Shown here: positions 34,656 through 43,035 of the stretch, piece after piece
Numbering within the stretch: position 1 is the first letter of the stretch
Layout: each line of letters opens with the position of its first letter
Source: Pseudomonadota bacterium
Lineage (GTDB): Bacteria > Pseudomonadota > Alphaproteobacteria > Sphingomonadales > Sphingomonadaceae
Length of the DNA stretch: 64,000 nucleotides
Reading direction: 5' to 3'
Assembly (NCBI GenBank): GCA_023391375.1
Contig: JAEWBB010000026.1
Location: 1-64,000, forward strand
Translations under genes and position numbers: made by a program
Notes under the pieces: model-generated
What the model saw: only the letters and a program-made list of their open reading frames with translations
The model's database searches: none
Told to the model about the DNA's origin: nothing

Positions 34656-35174
34656 CTACCCCTGCATCGCGCTGATCGCGAACGCCGCGCCACTGGCGCA
34701 GATCCCGACGATGAAGATGGAATAGGCGACGCGGAGCAAGCGATATTTCTTGCGGGCGAGCACCTGGCCGTTCTGGTAGACGTCACGGGCGATCATCTCG
34801 AGGAACGCGCGCTGGTCCGCCAGCTTGCCCATCACCGCCCCAATATATTCGTCCTCCGTCATGTCGTGGAAGCCGCCGAAGAACATCAGGTTGCGCTGGC
34901 CGTGAAGGTGCGGCCCGGCACTGATCGCCGGCATGACCGCCACCGCCGCCATCACCGCCGACAGGAAGGCGGACAGGCCGAGGAGCATCATCGGAAGCGG
35001 CAGATTCCCGGTCCGGGCGGCCTGCGAGACGAGGATGGTGAAGACGACGAAGCTGGCGCCCATCAGCATCGAGGCCTTTCGGTCGGCCATCGCCGAAAGA
35101 TGGTGGTGCGCCTGGCTGGCGGTGCGGATCGCCTGCACCGCGTCCGGCCCGAATTCGCGAAGCTTGTCGGCCAT
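34656..35174 (-). CDS. DUF5706 (PycTM-like, Pycsar effector family) membrane protein, shorter paralogue
   Basis: 172 residues, a paralogue of the next gene. The signature MADRKASMLMGASFVVF is at residues 29-45, helix two near 60-80, the mid motif MFFGGFHDMTEDEYIGAVM at 97-115, and a C-terminal membrane segment at about 150-168. It lacks the Lys-rich N-terminal extension. Eight bases separate it from the second gene, with a GGGGAG ribosome site in the gap. Only 73 bases lie between its start and the divergent acyl carrier protein gene. Confidence 0.8.
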   Translation of the reverse strand: MADKLREFGPDAVQAIRTASQAHHHLSAMADRKASMLMGASFVVFTILVSQAARTGNLPLPMMLLGLSAFLSAVMAAVAVMPAISAGPHLHGQRNLMFFGGFHDMTEDEYIGAVMGKLADQRAFLEMIARDVYQNGQVLARKKYRLLRVAYSIFIVGICASGAAFAISAMQG

Positions 35175-35247
35175 TCGCCCTGCCCCCGCCCTTGTTGCGC
35201 CTCAATCGATTGCTTAAGGCGGCCCGCAGTTTTTGAAAGCGAGAGCC
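35175..35247. promoter_or_regulatory. Shared divergent promoter region of the DUF5706 pair and acp-spt
   Basis: 73 bases containing both promoters. A TCAATCGATTGC stretch (35202-35213) with a near-palindromic AATCGATT core (perfect over 8 bases, with matching CA/TG flanks giving CAATCGATTG) sits in the middle and could be a shared operator. Neither -35/-10 pair is clear. Confidence 0.4.
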
Positions 35248-35493
35248 ATGTCCGATCGAGCCGATACCCAGTCGCGGGTTATGTCCCTGATTGAGCCGTT
35301 CAACAAGAAGGGCGTCGAGGTCAGCGATGCGACCCGTTTCGCGCAGGACCTGGAGTGGGACAGCCTGACGGTGCTCGACTTCGTCGCCAACGTCGAGGAC
35401 GAGTTCGACGTGCTCATCACCATGAACCAGCAGGCGGAGATCGAAACCGTCGGCCAGCTGGTCGACGCGATCGACAAGATGCGGGCCGCCTGA
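35248..35493 (+). CDS. Acyl carrier protein dedicated to sphingolipid synthesis (AcpR-like)
   Basis: 81-residue carrier protein. The phosphopantetheine serine is S39 in DLEWDSLTVLDF. It is coupled to spt by a TGATG overlap. In sphingomonads and Caulobacter such a special ACP delivers the acyl chain to serine palmitoyltransferase or is needed for its function, distinct from the fatty-acid AcpP. Acidic composition is normal for an ACP. Start at 35248 behind GAGAG is preferred over an ATG at 35233. Confidence 0.88.
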   Translation: MSDRADTQSRVMSLIEPFNKKGVEVSDATRFAQDLEWDSLTVLDFVANVEDEFDVLITMNQQAEIETVGQLVDAIDKMRAA

Positions 35494-36695
35494 TGGGCGA
35501 CCTGTTCGACAAGTTCCAGCCCCTCATCGACCAGCGCGAGGCGCTGCTGTCGACCGGGCTCACCGACCCGTTCAACCTGGTAATGGAGCGCGTGGTTTCG
35601 CCGACGGTCGCCATCTGCAACGGGCGCGAGACGATCCTGCTCGGCACCTACAATTACATGGGCATGACGTTCGATCCCGACGTCATCGCCGCCGGCAAGC
35701 AGGCGCTCGACGAATATGGCTCGGGCACCACCGGGAGCCGTGTGCTCAACGGCACCTACGCAGGGCACAAGGCATGCGAGGAAGCGCTCAAGGACTTCTA
35801 CGGGATGGACCATGCGATGGTTTTCTCGACCGGCTACCAGGCCAACCTCGGGATCATCTCGACCATCGCCGGCAAGGATGACTACATCATCCTCGACATC
35901 GACAGCCACGCCTCGATCTACGACGGCTGCGCGCTGGGCAACGCCAACATCGTCCCGTTCCGCCACAACGACATCGACGCGCTCGAAAAGCGGCTGAAGC
36001 GCCTGCCGGAAGGCGCCGGTTGCCTGGTCGTCCTCGAGGGCGTCTACTCGATGCTCGGCGACCTCGCGCCGCTGAAGGAAATGGTCACGCTGGCCAAGTC
36101 GTACGGCGCCATGGTGCTGGTCGACGAAGCGCACTCGATGGGTTTCATCGGCGAACATGGCCGCGGCGTCGCCGAGGCGCAGGGCGTGCTCGACCAGGTC
36201 GATTTCGTGATCGGCACCTTCTCCAAGTCGGTCGGCACGGTCGGCGGCTTCTGCGTCTCGAACCATCCGAAGTTCGAGATCATGCGCCTCGTCTGCCGCC
36301 CCTACGTCTTCACCGCCTCATTGCCGCCGAGCGTGGTTGCCACCGCCGCGACGTCGATCCGCAAGCTGATGAGCGGCAAGGACAAGCGCGACCACCTGTG
36401 GGAAAATTCGCAGAAGCTGCACCGCGGCCTGACCAAGCTCGGCTTCACGCTCGGCACGAGCGAACCGCAGTCGGCGATCATCGCGGTCATCATGCCCGAC
36501 CTCGAGACCGGCGCGGCGATGTGGGAAGCGCTGTTGAACGAGGGGCTGTACGTCAACCTCGCCCGCCCGCCGGCGACGCCCGCCAACATGACGCTATTGC
36601 GTTGCTCGCTGTGCGCCGAGCATTCGAGCGAGCAGGTCGACGTGATCCTTGGCATGTTCGAAGCGGCAGGCCGAGCCACCGGCTGCATCGGTTGA
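35493..36695 (+). CDS. spt: Serine palmitoyltransferase
   Basis: PLP enzyme of the alpha-oxoamine synthase family that joins serine and palmitoyl-CoA (or ACP) to 3-ketosphinganine, the first step of sphingolipid synthesis; soluble homodimer. 400 residues. PLP lysine K245 is in GTFSKSVGTVGG, with H139, D211 and H214. All four are offset by exactly 20 from the residues known in Sphingomonas paucimobilis SPT (H159, D231, H234, K265), so the enzyme aligns without gaps across this region. It is translated with the adjacent ACP gene. Confidence 0.95.
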   Translation: MGDLFDKFQPLIDQREALLSTGLTDPFNLVMERVVSPTVAICNGRETILLGTYNYMGMTFDPDVIAAGKQALDEYGSGTTGSRVLNGTYAGHKACEEALKDFYGMDHAMVFSTGYQANLGIISTIAGKDDYIILDIDSHASIYDGCALGNANIVPFRHNDIDALEKRLKRLPEGAGCLVVLEGVYSMLGDLAPLKEMVTLAKSYGAMVLVDEAHSMGFIGEHGRGVAEAQGVLDQVDFVIGTFSKSVGTVGGFCVSNHPKFEIMRLVCRPYVFTASLPPSVVATAATSIRKLMSGKDKRDHLWENSQKLHRGLTKLGFTLGTSEPQSAIIAVIMPDLETGAAMWEALLNEGLYVNLARPPATPANMTLLRCSLCAEHSSEQVDVILGMFEAAGRATGCIG

Positions 36696-36741
36696 GTCGT
36701 AAGGGGTTTCCTGTCCGAGTCGGCAAGCCTACAATGACGCC

Positions 36742-38724
36742 ATGACGGCGGGGGACGAACGGCGTTTTGACTGGCGTGGAGGCGGCGCTGCCGTCGGGGC
36801 GCTGGCGGCCATGCTCGTCCTGCTCGGACTCGTGTTCCTCGTCACCCTGTCCAATCAGGCACGCGACAAGGCGTTGGTTGCCGAGCGGCACAGCTACGAC
36901 GTGACTCTTCTGACGCGCACGGTCGACGCCTCGATCAGCCGCGCCGAGGCCGCGCTCGGCCGGTTCGTGCTCGACGAGGACGTCCGGACCAGCGGCAACA
37001 TCTACTACAGCCAGTGGCGCCTTGCCGAACGGCAGATCAGCGAACTCGACCGACTGCTGCGCGGCGAGCCCAACCAGCGCGACCGGATGGCGCGGCTGCG
37101 CGACCTGTTCCGGCAGCGCGGCGCCGACTTCGCGCTCGCCGCGCGAGCGACGACTATTGGCAAGGGCGCCGGCGGGACGAGCTATTTCTACGCCGCCAGC
37201 AAGTCGCCGGCCGGCCCGCAATTGCGCGCCACGCTGGCCGAAATCGCCGAGGCGGAGCGGGTCGCGCTGACCCGCCAGATCCAGGAAACGCAGGGCATCT
37301 CGGCCCGCGCCGACCGGCTGACCGACTATCTCAGCTGGCTCGGCCTGATCGTCGGGGCGATCGCCATTTTCTTCGGACTGCTGTCGTTCCAGGCGCTGCG
37401 GATGAGCGCCGCGACCCGGCGGCAGGCGGAGAGCGAATCCGACCGCGCCGCCGCGCTGGAAGAGGCGGTGCGCGAACGCACCCAGGAATTGTGGGACACC
37501 AACCAGGCGCTCAAGGCCGAAGCCGAAGAGCGCCAGGCGGCCGAAGCCCAGCTGCGCCAGGTGCAAAAAATGGAAGCGGTCGGCCAGCTGACCGGCGGCA
37601 TCGCCCACGATTTCAACAACATGCTGGCGGTCGTCGTCGGCGGTATCGATCTTGCCCGTCGCCGCCTCAACGGGCCGCGGCGCGAGGTGATGGTCCACCT
37701 GACCAACGCGATGGAAGGCGCGACCCGCGCCGCCGCGCTGACCCGCCGCCTGCTGACCTTCGCCCGCGCCGAGCCGCTGCTGCCCGAGCATGTCGACGGC
37801 AGCGAGCTGGTTACCGGGATGGGCGAACTGCTCGACCGCACGCTGGGCGAGCGGATCAAGGTCGTGACGAAGCTTGGCGACAATGTCTGGCCGGTGTTCG
37901 TCGACGCGCACCAGCTGGAGAACGCCATCCTCAACCTCGCGGTCAACGCGCGCGACGCGATGGACGGCGAAGGCACGCTGACCATCGGCACTGCCAACGT
38001 GACGCTGGGCGCGAACGAAGTCGGCGACGTGCAGGCCGGCGACTACATGAGGATTTCGGTCACCGATACGGGTTGCGGCATGTCCGACGAGGTTCGCGAG
38101 CGGGCGTTCGAGCCCTTCTTCACGACCAAGGAAGTCGGCAAGGGCACCGGCCTCGGCCTCAGCCAGATCTTCGGCTTCGCCCACCAATCGGGCGGCGAGG
38201 TCGGGATCGAAAGCCAGCTGGGCAAGGGCACGACGGTGTCGATCTACCTGCCGCGCACCGAAGTCGCCAAGCCGCTCCGCCTGCAGACCGCGAGCCAGCG
38301 TCCCGAGGCCGATATCACCGTGCCGGGCGCGCGCATCCTGCTGGTCGAGGACGACCCTCGGGTCCGCGCCGCCACCGTCGGCGCGCTGGAGGACCTGGGG
38401 TACGACCCGGTGGCGTGCGAGGACGGGGCCAGTGCCTTGGAGGCGTTCGACGCGGCGGAATACGACCTCGTCATCTCCGACGTCATCATGCCGGAAATGA
38501 CCGGGCCCGAACTGATCAAGATCATCCGCGGTCGCCGTCCCGACATCGCCGTGCTGTTCGTCACCGGCTATGTCGGCGAAAGCGAGACCGACGACCTGAT
38601 GGGCTTCGAATTCCTCCGCAAGCCGTTCACCGTCGGCGCCTTGTCGACGTCGGTCGCCGCGGCGCTGGCGCGCGGCGGGACTAGCGGATCGCCCCCGATC
38701 GCAGGAGCTGCGGCAGCAGGCTGA
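36742..38724 (+). CDS. CHASE3-type hybrid histidine kinase with C-terminal receiver
   Basis: 660 residues: membrane segment 20-42, periplasmic CHASE3-like helical sensor (about 43-192), second membrane segment 195-217, coiled coil, HisKA with the phospho-His in GGIAHDFNNMLAVV, HATPase_c (NLAVNARDAM, DTGCGMSDEVRERAFEPFFTTKEVGKGTGLGLS), and a receiver domain at about 530-645 with phospho-Asp in LVISDVIMPEMTGPELI. It starts 47 bases after spt on the same strand and may be read through with it. Its partner regulator is not in view. It overlaps the convergent Tam41-like gene by 44 bases. Confidence 0.93.
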   Translation: MTAGDERRFDWRGGGAAVGALAAMLVLLGLVFLVTLSNQARDKALVAERHSYDVTLLTRTVDASISRAEAALGRFVLDEDVRTSGNIYYSQWRLAERQISELDRLLRGEPNQRDRMARLRDLFRQRGADFALAARATTIGKGAGGTSYFYAASKSPAGPQLRATLAEIAEAERVALTRQIQETQGISARADRLTDYLSWLGLIVGAIAIFFGLLSFQALRMSAATRRQAESESDRAAALEEAVRERTQELWDTNQALKAEAEERQAAEAQLRQVQKMEAVGQLTGGIAHDFNNMLAVVVGGIDLARRRLNGPRREVMVHLTNAMEGATRAAALTRRLLTFARAEPLLPEHVDGSELVTGMGELLDRTLGERIKVVTKLGDNVWPVFVDAHQLENAILNLAVNARDAMDGEGTLTIGTANVTLGANEVGDVQAGDYMRISVTDTGCGMSDEVRERAFEPFFTTKEVGKGTGLGLSQIFGFAHQSGGEVGIESQLGKGTTVSIYLPRTEVAKPLRLQTASQRPEADITVPGARILLVEDDPRVRAATVGALEDLGYDPVACEDGASALEAFDAAEYDLVISDVIMPEMTGPELIKIIRGRRPDIAVLFVTGYVGESETDDLMGFEFLRKPFTVGALSTSVAAALARGGTSGSPPIAGAAAAG

Positions 38725-39544
38725 TCGCCGCCAGCAGCGGGTGCCGTTTCTGCCAGGGCTTGAGTTCGATCCGGGTGCCGGCATGCCGGTTGATCTTCCA
38801 CGCGATATATTCGGCCCCGCCGGCGTAAGTGGCGCTCGCCTTGGCGAGGCGCAGGACGGATAGCGCCTTGCCCTCGGCACGGCGACGCGCCCATCCTTCG
38901 CCCGACGCGCCCGCCGGTACCAGCGTCTCGGCCGCCTTGCCGAAGGCCTCGTAACGGGCGGGATCGGAATCGACGACCGACGCGGCACGTCCCTTCCGCT
39001 CGGCCCGCAACTCGACCGAATAGGTCAGCGCGAACGCGCGCCGCCACCAGTCGAGCATGGATTCGCCCTCGCGGCGTCCCGCGGCCGCCAGCAATGTCGG
39101 CGTCGCCCGCGCGATCGCGTCGACGGCCTGCGTTCGCGCTTCCTCGCCGCTGGCCCACACCAGCCGCGACGGTTGGGCGAAGCGCGCCCAGACCGACGAG
39201 TTGCGCGTCTCCGGGCCGTTCAAGCGGTGGAAGTCCGCCTCGCTCAACACCGCATATTTGGCCATCAGCCCGTCATGTTCGAACGGGAAGACGTTGGGCG
39301 GGATGAGGCGGTTCGCGGTCGCCAGCCAGCGCTTGTCGTAAGCGGCGCGGTAATCGGAAACGATCAGGTAGAAATCGAGCATCAGCCCGTCGAGCTGCCG
39401 TTCGCGCAGGCAGCTGCCGTAGAATAGCACCGCCCGGCTTGCGGCGCCGTGCCGCGCCGCGATCGCCGCTGCCATGGCCGACACTTGCGAGGCGACCGGC
39501 TCGGAAAGTTCGGCGGCGACGAGGTCGCGCAGCACGTCGGCCAT
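38681..39544 (-). CDS. Tam41-like nucleotidyltransferase (possible CTP:lipid-phosphate cytidylyltransferase)
   Basis: 287 residues. The nucleotidyltransferase motif VLFYGSCLRERQ, then LDFYLIVSDY (about residues 40-65), and a later GLMAKYAVLSEADF recall mitochondrial Tam41 (YGSGVF, DFIFAVDD, IKYGVVS), which makes CDP-diacylglycerol. The enzyme lies beside a lipid kinase in the same operon, so it could convert a phosphorylated sphingolipid or diacylglycerol to a CDP-activated form. Caulobacter needs kinase-like cpg genes for anionic sphingolipids; this gene may be one of that group. The reaction is inferred. Confidence 0.65.
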   Translation of the reverse strand: MADVLRDLVAAELSEPVASQVSAMAAAIAARHGAASRAVLFYGSCLRERQLDGLMLDFYLIVSDYRAAYDKRWLATANRLIPPNVFPFEHDGLMAKYAVLSEADFHRLNGPETRNSSVWARFAQPSRLVWASGEEARTQAVDAIARATPTLLAAAGRREGESMLDWWRRAFALTYSVELRAERKGRAASVVDSDPARYEAFGKAAETLVPAGASGEGWARRRAEGKALSVLRLAKASATYAGGAEYIAWKINRHAGTRIELKPWQKRHPLLAAISLLPQLLRSGAIR

Positions 39545-39548
39545 CGGC

Positions 39549-40595
39549 TCAGGCAGCGAGTTTGACGAACGACAGCGGACGGGCGGGACGGAGCAGGATC
39601 GGCTTGCCGAGGCCGGCGCGGAAACTTTCGCCGTCGAGGATGACTTCGCTCGCCTCGCCCTCGATCGCGATTTCGTCGGCCCCTTCGATGTGGACCCCGT
39701 CGAGCTTCTGCTTGCCCAGCTTGCCAAACAGGCTGGCGATGAAGGCTCGCAGAAGCGACACCGGCTTTTGCTCGACCGCGATGAACTTGAGCGGCCCGGC
39801 GGCGCCGCGCTCGCCGATGTCGCTGGACAGCAGCAGCTTTTCCAAGGTTGTCACCATCAACAGCGCGAAGCGACCATGAATCTGGCCGCCGCTGCGGACC
39901 TCGACCTTCAGCTCGGCCGGCTCGGGCGGCAGGAAGCTGGCCTTGAGCCCGAACACCTGGCGCAGGATGACGGCGATGGCGGTCAGGAAGTGGCTGATCG
40001 AGTTGGGCAGGCCGAGGGGATAGATGCGGTGGCGGCAATAAAGCATGATGTCGGCGAGGCCCGCGCCGCCGAGGAACATGCCGACCACCGGCCGGCCTTC
40101 CGCCTCGCCGCCCGACAGGGTGATCAGTTCGCGGCTGACGATGTGCGGCGCCAGGTCGGCCTCGGCGATCTGCAGCAGCTGCTCGAGCGCGGCGACCGGG
40201 TCGCCCGAGGCGCCGAGGTCGAGCGCGATGAGGTTGGTCTTGCCGCTCGGCAGCACCGCCACCGGGGGCGCGCCGTCGGGGAAATGTCCGCCGTGGGTCA
40301 TTTCGGTCAACGTCGCCTGGACCGTGCCGTCGCCGCCGTTGATGACCAGGATCGCCGGCTTGATGCGGGCGATGGTGGCCATCGCCTCGCCGATCTGGCT
40401 GACCTTCTCCACCTCGTAGTGGAACAGGGCCGGATGGTCGGCGCAGAAGGTGCGAATGCGGGGAAGCTGGTCGCGGTTGCCGGTCGACTTGGGGTTGCTG
40501 AGCAACGCGACGCGGGGCCGGACGCAGCGCGGCGGACACAGGTCGCCCGCGACCGGCGAAGCGGCGCAAGTTTGGGGCGTGTATTCAGCGTCCAT
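39549..40595 (-). CDS. DAGK-fold lipid kinase, candidate ceramide/sphingosine kinase (CpgB-like)
   Basis: 348 residues. The DAGK catalytic domain begins with ALLSNPKSTGN and has the nucleotide motif INGGDGTV (GGDGT at residues 87-91); the C-terminal domain is beta-rich. Family members phosphorylate diacylglycerol, ceramide or sphingosine. In Caulobacter the ceramide kinase CpgB belongs to this fold and lies in the sphingolipid locus, which makes a ceramide substrate plausible here. Start at 40595, where a TATA-rich -10-like element leaves almost no leader. It shares a short divergent region with lptF and ends four bases before the Tam41-like gene. Confidence 0.82.
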   Translation of the reverse strand: MDAEYTPQTCAASPVAGDLCPPRCVRPRVALLSNPKSTGNRDQLPRIRTFCADHPALFHYEVEKVSQIGEAMATIARIKPAILVINGGDGTVQATLTEMTHGGHFPDGAPPVAVLPSGKTNLIALDLGASGDPVAALEQLLQIAEADLAPHIVSRELITLSGGEAEGRPVVGMFLGGAGLADIMLYCRHRIYPLGLPNSISHFLTAIAVILRQVFGLKASFLPPEPAELKVEVRSGGQIHGRFALLMVTTLEKLLLSSDIGERGAAGPLKFIAVEQKPVSLLRAFIASLFGKLGKQKLDGVHIEGADEIAIEGEASEVILDGESFRAGLGKPILLRPARPLSFVKLAA

Positions 40596-40677
40596 TCGTC
40601 TATAGCGGCCCAATTCGGCGTATCCGGACAGGCCCGGCACGGTGCGGTAGTCTTTCGGCGTGCTTTGCGGCCAAATC

Positions 40678-41940
40678 ATGGTGGTGGAACGACATAAAGT
40701 GGCACGGCTCGGCCTGATTGACCGCTACCTGGCGCGCTCGATCGCGGTGCCGCTCATCGGCACGCTGCTTCTGGCCGCCATGCTTCTGGTCCTCGACAAG
40801 ATGCTGAAGCTGTTCAGCTTCGTGATCGACGCCGGCGGGCCGGTCAGCGTCGTGTGGAAGCTGCTGCTCAACACGCTGCCCGAATATTTCAGCCTCGGCA
40901 TCCCGATCGGGCTGATGCTCGGCATCCTGCTGGCCTTCCGCAAGCTCGCGCTGTCGAGCGAGCTCGATGCGCTGCGCGGGATCGGCGTCGGCTTCGGCCA
41001 GCTGCTGAAGGTGCCCTACATGTTCGCCGCCGTGCTGTTGCTGCTCAACCTGGCCATCGTCGGCTGGCTGCAGCCGGTGTCGCAGTACAAGTATGAGGGA
41101 CTTCGCTTCGACATCCGCTCGGGCGCGCTCGGCGCATCGATGCGGGTCGGCGAATTCAACGAGATCGGCAAGCGGATGACGCTGCGGATCGATTCCAGCG
41201 AGAAGAAGGGCACCCAGCTCCACGGCATCTTCATCGCGGTCGAGGACAAGAACGGGACGCGCGTCACCGCGACCGCCGACCAAGGACGCTTTCTGGCGAC
41301 CGACGACGAAGACGTCATCTTGTTCCGCTTGCAGCGCGGCCGCCTGGTGCAGGAACAGCCGGGCTATCCGGTGCCGAGGACGCTGTCGTTCAGCAGCTAC
41401 GACCTGCCGATCAACCTGCCCGCGATCCAGGGTTTCCGCGGCCGCGGCAGCGAGATCAAGGAGCTGACCCTGCCCGAGCTGGTCAGCCGCGCCTATGCCG
41501 AGCCGCAGGCGCCGAAGGAGGAAATCCTCGAGGCCCGGGCCAATACCCATTTCCGGCTGGTTGAAGTGGTGATGATGCTGATGCTGCCGCTGCTGGCCGT
41601 CGCGCTGGCGGTGCCGCCCAAGCGCTCATCGAGCGCGCTCGGCATCTTCGTGTCGATCGTGATGGTGGTGACCTACCACAAGATCAACCAGTACGCGCAG
41701 CAGATGGGCTCAATCGGGCGCTTCATGCCCGAGCTCGCGCTGTGGATCCCGTTCCTCGCCTTCGTCGCGCTGATCGGGTGGATGTTCCACGTCCTCGCCC
41801 ACCGGCCGGGCGGTCAGCCGATCGGGGCGCTCGAGACGGTCTTCGCCCGGATCGCCAAGGCCGTCCGCCGCCTTCTGCCCGACGAGCGGCCCAAGGTGCG
41901 GCTGCCGCTGCGTCGCAAGGCGGAGGCCGACGCGGCATGA
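40678..41940 (+). CDS. lptF: LptF-type permease (YjgP/YjgQ family)
   Basis: 420-residue inner-membrane permease, with about six membrane helices (three at each end) around a periplasmic beta-jellyroll domain (about residues 140-280). LGLIDRYLARSIAVPLIGTLLL and NTLPEYFSLGIPIGLMLGILLAFRKLALSSELDALRGIG are standard LptF stretches. LptFG with LptB normally extract LPS from the membrane. Sphingomonads lack LPS, so this pair, encoded amid sphingolipid genes, may export glycosphingolipids. Coupled to lptG by ATGA. Confidence 0.9.
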   Translation: MVVERHKVARLGLIDRYLARSIAVPLIGTLLLAAMLLVLDKMLKLFSFVIDAGGPVSVVWKLLLNTLPEYFSLGIPIGLMLGILLAFRKLALSSELDALRGIGVGFGQLLKVPYMFAAVLLLLNLAIVGWLQPVSQYKYEGLRFDIRSGALGASMRVGEFNEIGKRMTLRIDSSEKKGTQLHGIFIAVEDKNGTRVTATADQGRFLATDDEDVILFRLQRGRLVQEQPGYPVPRTLSFSSYDLPINLPAIQGFRGRGSEIKELTLPELVSRAYAEPQAPKEEILEARANTHFRLVEVVMMLMLPLLAVALAVPPKRSSSALGIFVSIVMVVTYHKINQYAQQMGSIGRFMPELALWIPFLAFVALIGWMFHVLAHRPGGQPIGALETVFARIAKAVRRLLPDERPKVRLPLRRKAEADAA

Positions 41941-43034
41941 TCAACTTGAACTTCCTCCCGTCACGGCGGCTGTCGGTGTACATGGCCAAGCTGTTCATCA
42001 CCCGCAGCCTGGCGGTGCTGGTGGCGCTCGTCCTCGTGCTGATGACGCTCGACCTGCTGGGCGAGAGCGGCAAGATCCTCGCGGTGCCGGGCAACGGCGA
42101 GGCGCAGCTGTGGCACTATGTCGGTCTCCGCCTGCCGCTGCTGGTCCAAAAATTCCTGCCGTTTTCGGTGCTGCTCGGCACGCTGATCAGCTTTACTGCC
42201 CTCAACCAGCACAGCGAGATCACCTCGATGAAGGCGGCCGGCCTGTCGGCCCACCAGATCCTCGCGCCGATGATCCTCGCCAGTTTCGTGCTGGCCGTCT
42301 TCACCTTTGCTTTCAACGAGACGGTCGCCGTCCCCTCGCAGCGCGCGGTCAACGCGTGGAGCGACAACGACTACAAGCCGGTCGACATGGACAGCGAGAT
42401 GGTGACCGACGCATGGCTGCGCGACGGCGACCGGCTGATCCATGCCGGGCACATCGGCTACACCGGCGGCATCCACCTCGAGCGGGTGACGATCTACGAC
42501 CGCAAGAACGGCGCGCTGAGCCAGATTTCGGACGTCCAGCATGCCTCGCCGCTGCCCGGCGGCGGCTGGAAGCTCGAAGGCGTGGCCAGCTACGACGTCG
42601 GCGGCCATGTGGTGCGCAAGATCGCCGCGATGCGCGGCCTCGACGGCATCGAGCCGGACCGCTTCACCCTCGCCAAGGTCGACCCGACCGAAAAGGATTT
42701 CGTGACCCTGCGGCGCGATATCGACGCGCTCCACCTTGCCGGCCGGCCGGCGGAGGAAGCCGAAACCGGCTGGTGGCACAAGCTGTCCGGCCCGCTGTCG
42801 ACCGTGCTGATGCCGCTGTTGGCGGCGATGGCCGCGTTCGGCCTGGCGCGGTCGGGCAAGACGCTGCTGCGCGCGACGATGGGGATGGCGCTGGGCTTTG
42901 CCTATTTCGTGGTCGACAACGTCTCGGTCGCGCTCGGCAACGTCGGGGCCTATCCGCCGATGCTGGCGGCGTGGGCGCCGTTCTTCCTGTTCCTGCTGAT
43001 CGGCGAGACCGTACTCGTCCGCAGCGAGGAGTAG
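41937..43034 (+). CDS. lptG: LptG-type permease (YjgP/YjgQ family)
   Basis: 365-residue partner of LptF with the same layout: three N-terminal helices, a periplasmic domain (about residues 130-270) and three C-terminal helices. Typical stretches are FLPFSVLLGTLISFTALNQHSEITSMKAAGLSAHQIL and the closing GKTLLRATMGMALGFAYFVVD. It overlaps lptF by four bases and ends one base before the convergent desaturase gene. As with LptF, the cargo in this organism may be a sphingolipid. Confidence 0.9.
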   Translation: MINLNFLPSRRLSVYMAKLFITRSLAVLVALVLVLMTLDLLGESGKILAVPGNGEAQLWHYVGLRLPLLVQKFLPFSVLLGTLISFTALNQHSEITSMKAAGLSAHQILAPMILASFVLAVFTFAFNETVAVPSQRAVNAWSDNDYKPVDMDSEMVTDAWLRDGDRLIHAGHIGYTGGIHLERVTIYDRKNGALSQISDVQHASPLPGGGWKLEGVASYDVGGHVVRKIAAMRGLDGIEPDRFTLAKVDPTEKDFVTLRRDIDALHLAGRPAEEAETGWWHKLSGPLSTVLMPLLAAMAAFGLARSGKTLLRATMGMALGFAYFVVDNVSVALGNVGAYPPMLAAWAPFFLFLLIGETVLVRSEE

Positions 43035-43035
43035 G

